Shown: positions 25,814 through 34,588, counted from the first letter of the stretch. The stretch: 64,000 nt of DNA from Haloarchaeobius sp. HME9146 (GCF_025399835.1 NZ_JAODVR010000001.1:2542001-2606000), one strand, 5' to 3'. Numbers and translations: made by a program. Notes: generated by a model not told the origin, from the sequence alone.

Positions 25814-26611
25814 ATGCTCACCTTCATCGGCCTCGGCCTGTACGACGAGCGTTCCATCACCGTCGAGGGAGCCGAGCGGCTCCAGGCCGCCAACCGTGCC
25901 TTCGCGGAGTTCTACACGAGCAAGCTCATCGGCGCGGAGGTCGAAGACCTCGAAGCCTACCACGATATCGACATCGAGGTTCGAGACCGCCCGGGCGTCG
26001 AACAGCACCCCGACGACATCCTCGATGCCGCCGAGTCGGAGGACGTGGCGTTCCTGACCGCCGGGGACACGATGATATCCACGACCCACGTCGACCTCCG
26101 GCTGCGCGCCCAGGAGCGCGGCATCGACACCCGGATCATCCACGGAACGACCGCCCAGACCGCCACCAGCTCGCTCACCGGCCTGCAGAACTACCGCTTC
26201 GGGAAGGCGACCACGCTCCCCTTCGAGTACGCCCACGGCGGCGACGACGTGCCCGAGAGCGTCCGCCGGACCATCGACGCCAACCGCGAGCAGGGCCTGC
26301 ACACCGTGGTCTACCTCGACATCAAGGTCGGCCGCGGCCCCGACGGCGACGACCCCGACCACGAGGAGTACATGACCGCCGACTACGCCGCGAACCTCCT
26401 CGCCGAGTACTACCCCGACACCCTCGGCGTGGTCGTCGCCCGCGCCGGCAGCCCCGAGCCACTCGTCGCCGCGGACAGCCTCTCCGCGCTGGCCGACCGC
26501 GAGTTCGGCGACCCGCTCCACCTCCTCGTGATTCCCGGCGACCTGCACCTCATCGAAGCCGACGCGTTGCGCGACCTTGCGGGTGCACCCGAGGACCTGC
26601 TCGACGTCTGA
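25814..26611 (+). CDS. dph5: Diphthine synthase
   Basis: Dph5 (also dphB), 265 residues, normal length. It uses SAM to trimethylate the modified histidine of elongation factor 2, a step in diphthamide formation. Seen in sequence: MLTFIGLGLYDERSITV at the N-terminus, the SAM-pocket FLTAGDTMISTTHVDL, and TSSLTGLQNYRFGKATTLPF, all typical. TATA-like GTTATAG about 27 nt before the ATG indicates a leaderless mRNA. Divergent from trm5, so one short intergenic region controls two SAM-dependent modifiers of the translation machinery. Confidence 0.95.
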   Translation: MLTFIGLGLYDERSITVEGAERLQAANRAFAEFYTSKLIGAEVEDLEAYHDIDIEVRDRPGVEQHPDDILDAAESEDVAFLTAGDTMISTTHVDLRLRAQERGIDTRIIHGTTAQTATSSLTGLQNYRFGKATTLPFEYAHGGDDVPESVRRTIDANREQGLHTVVYLDIKVGRGPDGDDPDHEEYMTADYAANLLAEYYPDTLGVVVARAGSPEPLVAADSLSALADREFGDPLHLLVIPGDLHLIEADALRDLAGAPEDLLDV

Positions 26612-26698
26612 AGTAGTACTTCTCTCGCTCTCTCCTCAGCTTCGCCCCAGAGAGCTGTGGCTGTGGGATGCAGCGTCCGAAAGAAAGCGAAGTCAGGA

Positions 26699-26715
26699 AC
26701 CAGACGAGGTCCGGT
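26699..26715 (-). terminator. Hairpin terminator of the downstream S-layer-type gene
   Basis: Stem 26699-26705 / 26709-26715 with one mismatch and a 3-nt loop, ten bases past the stop codon. On the transcript it is followed by a T-rich tract with CTTTCTTTC. It corresponds to the perfect hairpin at 29382-29398 behind the paralogous gene; the surrounding 45 nt (26672-26718) is also conserved between the two. Confidence 0.6.
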
Positions 26716-26724
26716 AGTTAGCAG

Positions 26725-29085
26725 TCAGTTCTGGCGGCGGACCGCGAGCAGTGCCGCAGCGACGAGCGCGACCAGCGCGACGCCGATGCCGAAGCCGGGC
26801 TGTCCGCTCTGGGGCGAGTCCGGCTCGGCCGTCGTGGTGGTGGGCGGCTGCGTCGTGGTCGGCGGCGTGGTCGTGGTGGTGGGCGGCTGCGTCGTCGTGG
26901 TCGGTGGCGTCGTCGTAGTCGTCGTATCCGGTTCGATAATCTCCATCTCGGCGGTCGCGTTCGAGTCACCGACGTACACGCCGTGCGTGTAGGTGCCGGG
27001 CTCGGCATCCGCGGTCACCTCGAACTCGACGGTCTGCCTGTCGCCGGCCGCGACCGTCACCTGGTTGGATTCGACCACGTCACCGTCGAAGCGGAACTCG
27101 ACGGTCGCGGTGCCTTCGGTGCCACCGGTGTTCGAGACGGTCGCGGCGACGGTGAGGTTCTCACCCTGTGTGACCGTGCTCGGTGCGTCGAACGACGAGA
27201 CGCCGATGTCGGCGACGCCGACGGTCTGGCCCTCGACGCTGTCGAGTTGCGTCGCGGAGTTGTGCGCGGTCGCGGTGAAGTTGGTGCCCGCGGGCACGTC
27301 GCTGAAGTCGAGGTCCAGGGACCACGTCCCGTTGGGGCCGACGGTCGCCTTCCCAGTTTCCAGGAACGGCTCGAGCGGGTCGTCGCTGTTCACGCGGACC
27401 TGAACCGTGGACCCGGGGGCGAGCGTGCTCGTCCCGGAGATGGTCTGGTTCGCAGTGGAGACCACGCTGAGTTCGCGGTTCGCGTCGGTATCGAAGCTGA
27501 CCTCGCGGTTCGCGAGCTCGAACTCCGCGGTGACCGACTGGTCCGCGGACGCCAGGGTCCCGCTTTCGAGGACCGTGACGTTGGCCTCGAAGCGGTCACC
27601 GGCCTCGGTCGCGACCCAGTTGCCCGACCGGTTCGCCTCGAGGCTCTCCGTGGGCGTGACGAGGTAGTACGTGTCGTTCGCCCCGTCGGCGACGACCGTC
27701 GTGTTGTCCGGACCGAGGTCGATCTGCTTGCGCATGCGGTTCTTGTCCGGGTTCGTCTGCGTGACCGTCAGGGACAGTTCGCCACCGGTGAGGGCGAAGA
27801 ACCGCTCGGTGACGGAGCCGCCGTTCTGGACCGCGATGGCACCATCGAGGCCCTCGGCGTCGAGCTCGTGGACCAGCACGTCACCCGAGGCGATGGTGTC
27901 GTCACGGGTCAGCGTGCCCTCGGTGACTGCGTCCTGGACGTCCGACGCCGACTGCAGGGTGGTCCCCTGCGGCGCGGTCCAGACGTTCAGGGCGTTCGTA
28001 TCGCGCTGTCGGATGGTGAGCGTCCCGACGTCCTGGGCGTTGCCGGCCGGGTCGGTCCCGGCGTGTGAGGTGATGGTGTAATCGCCGGTGTCGATGAGCG
28101 ACGGGAGCTGGGTCTGGTTCTCCCCGGCGACGATGGAAGCCGAGTCCTCGCTGTCCAGCGCGCTGTAGGCCGCATCGCCGTGGCCAGTGGCGTTCCCCAT
28201 CGCGTACGTGTTCACGAGGAGCGTCACGGTGCCGTCGTCGTCACCGTCGGTGACGCTGACGTTGGCCGTGTAGCCCGCGTCCGGGCTGCCGACCTGCACG
28301 ATTCCCTGGCTCGTTCCGACGACGTCGAGCTCGACTGCTGCCACGTCACCGCGCTGTTCGATGATGACGGTGTCGACGACCTGCACGTTCCCCGCGGCGG
28401 CCTGGCCGACGCTCACGTCCACGGAGGCCGTGTCGCCGGTGTCCACGACGGTGAACGTGAACGTGTAGTTCCCGGGGTCGATACCGTCGAAGTCCGCCGC
28501 GAGCACGTTCTCGGTGCTACCGTTGGTGAACTTCACGGCGTCGTTCTCGGAATCGTCGTCCGTGTCGACGAGCGTCCCCGTGCCTCCGAGGACGCTCTGG
28601 ACCTGCAACGCGGTGAGCCCGGACGCAGAGACCCTGTAGTCGTAGCCGACACGGTTCGAGTCGAGGGTGAACGACGTCTGGGCGGCATCACCGTCGTTCT
28701 CGACGGTCACCGCGTCAGATTCCGCGCTGTACGTCTGGTTCGATATCTCGAACGTGATGTTCTTCGAGTAGTCCCCGACCGCGACGACGCGGTAGGTGTC
28801 GGTCTGGAGTCCCGACGTGTCGACGGAGATGCTTCCGTCCGCGTCCGTCACGATCTGGGTCTCGAATTTCCAGCCGTTGTCCGTCTGGCGATGCAACTCG
28901 ACGGTGTCCGACGATGCGAAGACCGTATCGTTGACGAGGACCTGGCCGGCCCAGTATCGCTGGCCGTCCTCAAGGTCATCGGCGGCCACAGCACTGCCGG
29001 AGAACGCGACGACGCCCGCGAAGACGGACGTGACCAGCAGCGTCGCCAGCAGGATGCTGCGAACCTTGTCTATGTTTCCTGTCAT
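26725..29085 (-). CDS. S-layer-type surface glycoprotein, copy 2
   Basis: A 786-residue surface protein of the haloarchaeal S-layer glycoprotein family. The start MTGNIDKVRSILLATLLV gives a long Sec signal ending in SAVAA. The ectodomain begins with the family opening GQRYWAGQVLVNDTVF, then S-layer-related beta domains, a CARDB-like domain (SVTQGEN...VSNTGGTEGTATV), a Thr/Pro/Gln-rich linker and a PGF-CTERM tail (PGFGIGVALVAL....RRQN) for archaeosortase A processing and lipid attachment. Many N-X-S/T sequons make it a likely AglB substrate. It is paralogous over its whole length to the next gene. The linker differs: TTTT-PP-TTTTQ here, (TA)n-P there. One of the two is probably the main cell-wall protein. 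Confidence 0.88.
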   Translation of the reverse strand: MTGNIDKVRSILLATLLVTSVFAGVVAFSGSAVAADDLEDGQRYWAGQVLVNDTVFASSDTVELHRQTDNGWKFETQIVTDADGSISVDTSGLQTDTYRVVAVGDYSKNITFEISNQTYSAESDAVTVENDGDAAQTSFTLDSNRVGYDYRVSASGLTALQVQSVLGGTGTLVDTDDDSENDAVKFTNGSTENVLAADFDGIDPGNYTFTFTVVDTGDTASVDVSVGQAAAGNVQVVDTVIIEQRGDVAAVELDVVGTSQGIVQVGSPDAGYTANVSVTDGDDDGTVTLLVNTYAMGNATGHGDAAYSALDSEDSASIVAGENQTQLPSLIDTGDYTITSHAGTDPAGNAQDVGTLTIRQRDTNALNVWTAPQGTTLQSASDVQDAVTEGTLTRDDTIASGDVLVHELDAEGLDGAIAVQNGGSVTERFFALTGGELSLTVTQTNPDKNRMRKQIDLGPDNTTVVADGANDTYYLVTPTESLEANRSGNWVATEAGDRFEANVTVLESGTLASADQSVTAEFELANREVSFDTDANRELSVVSTANQTISGTSTLAPGSTVQVRVNSDDPLEPFLETGKATVGPNGTWSLDLDFSDVPAGTNFTATAHNSATQLDSVEGQTVGVADIGVSSFDAPSTVTQGENLTVAATVSNTGGTEGTATVEFRFDGDVVESNQVTVAAGDRQTVEFEVTADAEPGTYTHGVYVGDSNATAEMEIIEPDTTTTTTPPTTTTQPPTTTTTPPTTTQPPTTTTAEPDSPQSGQPGFGIGVALVALVAAALLAVRRQN
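26830..26930. repeat. Thr/Pro linker-coding repeats
   Basis: DNA-level near-repeats of a GTCGTGGTGGTGGGCGGCTG-like unit encode alternating runs of T and P(P) just before the membrane anchor of the S-layer-type protein. Such spans are usually O-glycosylated in haloarchaea and prone to copy-number change. Confidence 0.7.
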
Positions 29086-29408
29086 ACTTGGTGGAGTAGG
29101 GCGGCGGCAACTCCTTTCGTGCACGTCAGCTGGAGGGCCTACTCGGCGCTGCCACCATGGGTAGGGGCACAGCGAAAACTATCGGACGTGTATGATAAAC
29201 TCCTTGTGGTAACTAAAATCTGATATTTAGTTTGGTAGTCCTCGACAACCATCCCGATGCCTCGGCCGGGGAGCGGACCAACGAGTAAACGCAGCTGTAC
29301 GATGCCAGGCGGGAGAGAATCAGCACGGGACCCGGCGTAGCCACTGTGTCTCGTAGCGTCCGAAAGAAAGCGAAGTCAAGGACCGGACGAAGTCCGGTTA
29401 GTTAGCGT
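29086..29408 (-). promoter_or_regulatory. Promoter and leader of S-layer copy 2, plus intergenic spacer
   Basis: TATA-like TTTATCAT lies on the minus strand at about 29192-29199, with a transcript start expected near 29165-29170. The leader therefore runs about 80 nt. It begins with a 30-nt block (29141-29170) that matches 26 of 30 bases of the block before copy 1 (31781-31810). A conserved CCTTGTGGT lies just upstream of the box in both. Within the leader an ATG at 29158 opens a 10-codon frame (MVAAPSRPSS) that stops at 29126. The rest (29200-29381) shows nothing I can name. Confidence 0.6.
29382..29398 (-). terminator. Hairpin terminator of S-layer copy 1
   Basis: Perfect 7-bp stem (29382-29388 with 29392-29398) around a 3-nt loop, ten bases past the stop codon, followed on the transcript by a T-rich stretch. 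The flanking 3' UTR (29355-29401) is nearly the same as behind copy 2. Confidence 0.65.
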
Positions 29409-31706
29409 TTAGTTCTGGCGGCGGACTGCGAGCAGTGCCGCAGCGACGAGCGCGACGAGCGCGACGCCGATGCCGAAGCCGGGCTGGCCGTCACTGTCAG
29501 GCTCAGCCGTGGTGTCGGGTGCGTCAGTTGCCGTCGGGGTGGCGGTGGCCGTCGCGGTCGCGGTCGGGGTTGCCGTCGCGGTCGCGGTTGCCGTCGCCGT
29601 TGCGGTTGCGGTGTCCGTTGCCGGGGCAGTGACCTCGAGTTCCGCGGTGGAGCTCATGTCACCGACGTACACGCCGTGCGTGTACGTGCCGGGTTCGACG
29701 TCAGCCGGGAGGCTGAACTCAACGGACTCGGTTGCGCCAGCAGCGACGGTGACCTCTTCGGAGGCCACGGTGTCACCGTCGAAGCGGAATTCGACGGTCG
29801 CCGTGCCGGATGCGCCACCGGAGTTCGAGATCTCCGCGGTGACGGTGACAGTCTCGCCCTGCTCGACCGAGCTCGGCGCGTCGAGGGACGCGATGCTCAG
29901 GGAAGCAGCGCCAGTGACCTGGCCGTCAGCGGTATCGGCTTCTGCCGAGCCACCGGGACGGTCAGTGTCACGGACGGAGACCGTGAAGTTCGTGCCTGCC
30001 GGGACGTCACTGAAGTCGACGTTAGTCGACCACGTACCGTCAGCCTGCACCTTCGCGGTGCCGGTCTTCAGGAACGGGTTGTCGGCGTCAGCACTGTTGA
30101 TACGGATGTTGAGGTCCGAGCCAGCTGCGAGCGTGCTCGTACCGGAGAGCGTCTGGTTCGTGTCGGAGCTCACAGCGACCTCGTCGTTCGCGTTGGTGTC
30201 GAGGGACACCGAGCGGCTGTCGATGTCGAAGCTCGCGGAGACGGCCTCGTCAGAGGAGGCGAGGTTACCGCTCTTGAGAACGGTGACCGTTGCGTCGTAC
30301 TCGTCGCCAGCGGCGACGGAGACCCAGCTACCCGAGCGCTCGGCCATGAGGCCGTCCGTCGAGGTAACGAGGTAGTACGTGTTGTTGTCGGCATCGGCGA
30401 TGACCGTCGTGTTGTCAGCGCCGAGTTCGATCATCTTCGGCTGGCGGTTCTGTGCCGGGTTGGTCTGCTCGACCTCCACGGACACGTCACTGACGTTGAA
30501 GAACCGGTCAGTGAGGGAGGAACCGTTTGCGACAGCAACTGCGCCCTCGAGGCCCTCAGCGTCGAGCTCGTGGACGAGGATGTCGCCAGCTGCGATGGAG
30601 CTGTCCTGCGTGATGACGCCGTCAGCGACTCCCGACTGGACGTCGGAAGCCGAGGAGACGCTAGCGTCTGCAGGCGCGGTCCAGACGTCCAGGCCGTTGG
30701 TGCTGCGCGAGCGGATGCTCAGCGTCGCAACGTCCTGGGAGTCGTCAGACGGGCTGGTGCCAGCGCGCGACGTGATTTCGTAGTCGCCGGTGTCGATGAG
30801 CGAGCCCAGCTGGCTCTGCTGACCGACAACCGAGGCAGTGTCCTTGCCCTCTGCGCTGAAGGTGGAAGCACCGTCGCCGGTGAAGTTACCCATCGCGTAC
30901 GTGTTGACGAGGAGGGTAACCGTACCGTCGCCGTTAACGTCCTCGACAGTGAGGTTTGCTTCGTAGCCAGCGTCGTCGCTACCGATGGTGACAGCACCGT
31001 TGGAGGTGCCGGTCACGTCGAGTTCGATAGCTGCAACGTCACCGAGCTCTTCGGTGACGATCGTGTCGACGACCTGAACGTTACCTGCGGCAGGCTCCTC
31101 GACGGTCACGTCAACGGAAGCCGTCTCGCCGGTGTCGACGACCTCGAAGTTGAACGTGTAGTTGCCCGCTGCAACGCCGGTGAAGTTACCGGTGAGCGTC
31201 TTGCTCGTGGAGCCGGACTGCGGGTTGGTACCGAAGATGTCCTCAACCTCAGAGTCATCCAGGTCCGGGGAAGTAACGTTGTAGTTGTAGTTCGCACGGT
31301 TGGACTCGACGGTGAAGTCGAGGTTGCTACCAGCCTTGACGGTGCTGGAGGCAGCCGAGACAGAGAAGCTCTGCTCGGAGACACTGAAGTTCCGGGTGGT
31401 CCCGTTGTTGTCGGTAAGGACGTAGTCACCGGTCGTCAGGTCCGTCGTGTCAATGGTGAAATTACCATTGGAGTCCGTGAGAACCTCACTCACGAACGTA
31501 CCGTCATCAGTCTGCAGTTCGATTGTTTCGTTCGCTCCGTAGATGTTGTTGGTGTCCTCAATGGTCTGGCCCGCCCAGTAGCGGTCGCCATCATTGAGAG
31601 GACTTGCAGCCGCACTGCCGGAGAACGCGATGGCGCCCGCGAATACGGACGTAATCATCAGCGCCGCCAGCAGGATGCTGCGTGCCTTGTCTTTGTTTCC
31701 TGTCAT
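29409..31706 (-). CDS. S-layer-type surface glycoprotein, copy 1
   Basis: A 765-residue paralogue of the 786-residue protein downstream. Signal MTGNKDKARSILLAALM... ends SAAAS, followed by LNDGDRYWAGQTIEDT, S-layer-related beta domains, a CARDB-like domain (SVEQGETVTVTAEIS) and a linker made of TA/PT repeats. The PGF-CTERM tail (PGFGIGVALVAL) is identical to that of copy 2. I count roughly a dozen N-X-S/T sequons, for example NFT, NGT, NVT, NYT and NLT. The N-terminal third is richer in Asn, and codons are less GC-extreme than in copy 2, as expected for a very highly expressed protein. Copy 1 is therefore my candidate for the main S-layer glycoprotein. Confidence 0.88.
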   Translation of the reverse strand: MTGNKDKARSILLAALMITSVFAGAIAFSGSAAASPLNDGDRYWAGQTIEDTNNIYGANETIELQTDDGTFVSEVLTDSNGNFTIDTTDLTTGDYVLTDNNGTTRNFSVSEQSFSVSAASSTVKAGSNLDFTVESNRANYNYNVTSPDLDDSEVEDIFGTNPQSGSTSKTLTGNFTGVAAGNYTFNFEVVDTGETASVDVTVEEPAAGNVQVVDTIVTEELGDVAAIELDVTGTSNGAVTIGSDDAGYEANLTVEDVNGDGTVTLLVNTYAMGNFTGDGASTFSAEGKDTASVVGQQSQLGSLIDTGDYEITSRAGTSPSDDSQDVATLSIRSRSTNGLDVWTAPADASVSSASDVQSGVADGVITQDSSIAAGDILVHELDAEGLEGAVAVANGSSLTDRFFNVSDVSVEVEQTNPAQNRQPKMIELGADNTTVIADADNNTYYLVTSTDGLMAERSGSWVSVAAGDEYDATVTVLKSGNLASSDEAVSASFDIDSRSVSLDTNANDEVAVSSDTNQTLSGTSTLAAGSDLNIRINSADADNPFLKTGTAKVQADGTWSTNVDFSDVPAGTNFTVSVRDTDRPGGSAEADTADGQVTGAASLSIASLDAPSSVEQGETVTVTAEISNSGGASGTATVEFRFDGDTVASEEVTVAAGATESVEFSLPADVEPGTYTHGVYVGDMSSTAELEVTAPATDTATATATATATATATPTATATATATPTATDAPDTTAEPDSDGQPGFGIGVALVALVAAALLAVRRQN
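29520..29630. repeat. TA/PT linker-coding hexamer repeats
   Basis: Imperfect hexamer repeats (GCNGTN type on the plus strand) encode the TATATATAT-PT linker of S-layer copy 1. Low complexity at DNA and protein level; length variation between strains would be expected. Confidence 0.7.
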
Positions 31707-31798
31707 AGGTTGTATTGTAGGTTCGTTTCGGCGGCGACATTACCTTTCACGCCTGATGCCTGTGGGGGGCGACCAGGTGTACTCGGTACTGTCACCAT
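31703..31798 (-). other. 31-codon upstream ORF overlapping the S-layer start codon
   Basis: The leader of copy 1 contains an ATG at 31798-31796 opening a frame MVTVPSTPGRPPQASGVKGN... of 31 codons. Its TGA (31705-31703) overlaps the S-layer ATG as ATGA. The uORF ATG sits within about 15 nt of the expected transcript start. Copy 2 keeps the start and first codons (MVAAPS) but stops after 10 codons. Confidence 0.5.
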
Positions 31799-32037
31799 GG
31801 GTAGGGGTACAACAGAAAGGCACGGACCATTGTTATAAATGCTTTGTGGTGAAGCACCAGTGGTGCGAACACGTCTCACACCCCCACTACCCCGTATTCT
31901 GGAGGTTTTCCGGTGACGCGATGAAATCGTAGCCGCCAGCACAAAGTACTTAAAGTAATCCGGGGTTCGGCCTCACAGATGGCGGAGAGAACGGCAGTAT
32001 ACGGCCGTTATCGGCCGATTGACTCGGTGTCGAGTTA
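31707..32037 (-). promoter_or_regulatory. Promoter and leader of S-layer copy 1, and spacer
   Basis: TATA box ATTTATAACA on the minus strand at 31840-31831 predicts a start near 31806-31810 and a leader of about 100 nt. The conserved 30-nt block 31781-31810 begins it. The CTTTGTGGT upstream of the box is shared with copy 2. In the remaining spacer, CGGCCG-TTAT-CGGCCG at 32002-32017 forms a 6-bp hairpin 20 nt past the VOC-gene stop and may terminate that transcript. Nothing else recognised. Confidence 0.6.
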
Positions 32038-32796
32038 TCACTCGCGTTCGAGGAGTTCGACCTCGTGGCCGTCGTTGGTCCGGGTGAACGCGTACATGTC
32101 GTCACAGCTCGCGGGGTCGCGGTAGTCGTCGGCGTCGCGCAAGACGAGGTCGTCCCAGGCGTCGTCCAGGTCGTCGACGCGCACGCAGACGTGGCCCCAG
32201 GAGTCGCCCTGGTCGTAGGAGCGACCGTCGTAGTTGTAGGTCAGCTCCATCGACATCGCTTCCTCGGGGGCGTCCTCGGGCTTCATGAAGTAGAGCGCGA
32301 ACGTGTCGAGTTCGGAGCGCCGGACGAGGTCGTAGTCGAGCTTGCGGGTCCACCAGCCGATGGCCGCGTCGGCGTCCTCGACGCGGACCATGGTGTGGTC
32401 GAGGCTCCACTTCGCGCCGTGGTCACGTTCGACGATCTCGACCTCGTGGCCGTCGGGGTCCTTCACGAAGGCGTAGGAGCCGCCACAGGAGTCGGGGTCG
32501 CGGTAGCCCTCGACGCCCTGGGTCATGAGTTCGTCGTAGGCGTCGTACACGTCCTCGACGCGGACCGCGATGTGGCCCCACGCGTCGCCCATCTCGTACG
32601 TGCGGTCGTCGTGGTTGTAGGTGAGTTCGAGCATCGCACCCTCGTCGTGCATGTCCTCGGGGCCGAGGTAGACGTTGGTGAAGGTGTCGGCCTCCCAGCG
32701 ACCCTTCTCCTCGTAGTCCAGGTGTGTCTGGTACCATTCGAGCGAGGCCTCCAGGTCTTCGACTCGCAGCATCGTGTGGTCGAGTGTCGCTGACAT
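32038..32796 (-). CDS. Two-domain VOC (glyoxalase-like) protein
   Basis: A 252-residue protein made of two tandem vicinal-oxygen-chelate modules, each opening with L(D)HTM(L/V)RVED and containing LELTYN(H/Y)D and YAF(V/T)..(P/N)DGHEVE(I/L)(L/V)E. This matches lactoylglutathione-lyase-like proteins; each module supplies His and Glu metal ligands (H of LDHTM, E of LELTY, E of HEVE). Halophiles lack ordinary glutathione and use gamma-glutamylcysteine, so the real substrate may be a methylglyoxal-thiol adduct of that; this is inference. The start MSATLDHTM at 32796 places the first VOC strand at the N-terminus; the longer frame upstream is not credible. Confidence 0.85.
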   Translation of the reverse strand: MSATLDHTMLRVEDLEASLEWYQTHLDYEEKGRWEADTFTNVYLGPEDMHDEGAMLELTYNHDDRTYEMGDAWGHIAVRVEDVYDAYDELMTQGVEGYRDPDSCGGSYAFVKDPDGHEVEIVERDHGAKWSLDHTMVRVEDADAAIGWWTRKLDYDLVRRSELDTFALYFMKPEDAPEEAMSMELTYNYDGRSYDQGDSWGHVCVRVDDLDDAWDDLVLRDADDYRDPASCDDMYAFTRTNDGHEVELLERE

Positions 32797-32896
32797 GGCC
32801 GGCGATATGCCGAGAAGCCTGATAGGGATACCGGAACGGGAAGTCTGCGTGGGTGGAAGACGAGGACTGGCTGCGAATCCTCGCGTGCGCGATGAA

Positions 32897-33367
32897 TTAT
32901 TTGTAAGCTTCGCGTCGAACCAGCGGCCAGTACACCCACCACGCGAGGACGATGGCGACAAGACCGCCGACCGGAATCGCGGTCTGGTTCGGGCGCGCAA
33001 GGAACCCGAAGGCGAGCCGGAAACTGGTGATGCCAGAGAGCGCGAGCAGGCCACCGGTCAGGCGCGGGTCCTCGTGACCGGTCGCCGCCGCGACCAGTGC
33101 TGCCGCGAGCGCTGCACCGAGGGCGAGCGTGGCCAGTGGCCAGGCCTGCAGGAACGGTGGCAGACTGGCGAATCCGCCGGTGAAACGAAAGAGGTAGTCG
33201 TGGAGGAACGTCACATGGAGTGGTTCCGGATCGACCAGCGCCCAGGGGAACACCAGCGTGAACTCGCCGTTCGCGAGGACTGCAGTCCACGGGGTGAGGA
33301 CGACGAGGAGGATGGCACCGATTCGGCGCAGGGCCGCGCGGGTGTCTGCAGTGGCTCCCACGCTCAC
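32897..33367 (-). CDS. Small polytopic membrane protein (TIGR04206-like)
   Basis: A 156-residue membrane protein with four or five hydrophobic segments: a first helix VVLTPWTAVLANGEFTLVFPWALV, two central alanine-rich helices, and a last AIVLAWWVYWPLV. I associate it with the haloarchaeal family TIGR04206, from memory. Its ATG overlaps the stop of the DRG GTPase gene by four bases (33364-33367), so the two are co-transcribed and probably translationally coupled. Function unknown. Confidence 0.7.
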   Translation of the reverse strand: MSVGATADTRAALRRIGAILLVVLTPWTAVLANGEFTLVFPWALVDPEPLHVTFLHDYLFRFTGGFASLPPFLQAWPLATLALGAALAAALVAAATGHEDPRLTGGLLALSGITSFRLAFGFLARPNQTAIPVGGLVAIVLAWWVYWPLVRREAYK

Positions 33368-34476
33368 TTGCGGAGGATGAGCTTCAGGATGTCCTCGTCC
33401 TGGAGGACGTGGTCTTCACCGACCTGCTGCCCGTCGTGTTTCGCACTCGGTCCGCGGATGCGCGCGAAGCGGAATCGCTTCTCGATGTCGCCGCCGAGCT
33501 TGGGCAGGGATTCGCCGATGGTCGACCCTTCGGGGACGACCAGGGGTTCCTCCCAGTCGATGCCGCGGCCGGGTTTGTCCATGTAGACGCGGATGAGGCC
33601 GAGGTGGTCCCAGATACGTTCTTTGAGGGCATCGAGGCCCTTCTCCTCCTGTGCGGAGATGAACGTCGCCTTGTCCGGGTTGAGGTCGCGCTTTCTGAGT
33701 TCCTCGTCGACGTGTTCCTTGTACTCGGGGTCGATGAGGTCGGCTTTGTTGACGGCGACGATGGACGGTGTGTACACGCGGTTGTCCATGATGCCGTCGA
33801 TGAGCCGGTCGATGTCGAGTTCCTCGCCGAGATTGATGTCCGCGTTGACGTAGCCGTGTTCGCGCAGGACCTGTTTGATCGTGTCGTCGTCCATCGGCTG
33901 GTCGACCGTGGAGGTGACCTTGATGCCGTCTTTGATCTTCTTGCGGATGGTCACCCGGGGTGGGGTCTGGTCGATACGGACCTTGTTCTTGTACAGCTCC
34001 TCGCGCAGGCGGTCGTACTGCTCTATCTCGAATACGGAGAGGACGAACACGAGGAGGTCGGCGCTCCGGACGACAGAGAGCACCTCTTTCCCGCCACCAC
34101 GACCTTCGGCGGCACCTTCGATGAGCCCTGGCACGTCCAGAAGCTGGATATTCGCACCCTTGATGTCGGCCATCCCGGGGTTAACCGTGAGCGTGGTGAA
34201 CTCGTACTCGCCGGTCTCGGAGTCGGCGTTCGTCATCGCGTTGATGAGCGTCGACTTCCCGACACTCGGGAACCCGACGAGCGCGACCGAGGCGTCACCG
34301 TGCTTCTCGACGGCGTAGCCCTGGCCGCCGCCGCTGCCCGACTGCTGTTTCTCCAGCTTCTCTTTCTTCTGTGCGAGCTTCGACTTCAGCCGGCCGATGT
34401 GGGCCTCCGTCGACTTGTTGTAGGGCGTGTTGGATATCTCCTCCTCGATCGCCTCGATCTCCTCTTTCAGCCCCAT
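33364..34476 (-). CDS. DRG-family GTPase (Obg-related, TGS domain)
   Basis: A 370-residue GTPase. A lysine-rich N-terminal helix (1-45) is followed by the G domain: G1 GFPSVGKS at 68-75, G3 DVPG at 114-117 and NKAD as G4. The DRG-specific insert (residues about 165-225) comes next, then the C-terminal TGS domain (YMDKPGRGIDW... to DEDILKLIL). Archaeal and eukaryotic DRG proteins act with ribosomes in translation. Cytoplasmic. First gene of a two-gene operon with the small membrane protein, an unusual partner with which no functional link is known. Confidence 0.93.
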   Translation of the reverse strand: MGLKEEIEAIEEEISNTPYNKSTEAHIGRLKSKLAQKKEKLEKQQSGSGGGQGYAVEKHGDASVALVGFPSVGKSTLINAMTNADSETGEYEFTTLTVNPGMADIKGANIQLLDVPGLIEGAAEGRGGGKEVLSVVRSADLLVFVLSVFEIEQYDRLREELYKNKVRIDQTPPRVTIRKKIKDGIKVTSTVDQPMDDDTIKQVLREHGYVNADINLGEELDIDRLIDGIMDNRVYTPSIVAVNKADLIDPEYKEHVDEELRKRDLNPDKATFISAQEEKGLDALKERIWDHLGLIRVYMDKPGRGIDWEEPLVVPEGSTIGESLPKLGGDIEKRFRFARIRGPSAKHDGQQVGEDHVLQDEDILKLILRK

Positions 34477-34588
34477 TTGGTGCTAGGTCCGCCGTCGGTA
34501 CCGAAAAACCTGTCCACTCGCTTCGTCGCCCACCCCCTGTGGCCCCCCCATTGCCAGCGGTAAGATACTTCGGTGCATTAATATCTAA

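Noticed and set aside
29676-31838. 720-codon frame opposite S-layer copy 1
   Set aside because: Mirror of the repetitive S-layer codons; no signal, no domain, and the true gene has promoter, signal and anchor.
31703-31942. 79-codon gene upstream of S-layer copy 1
   Set aside because: The first half lies upstream of the predicted transcript start; only the last 31 codons can be in the mRNA, so it is listed as an upstream ORF instead.
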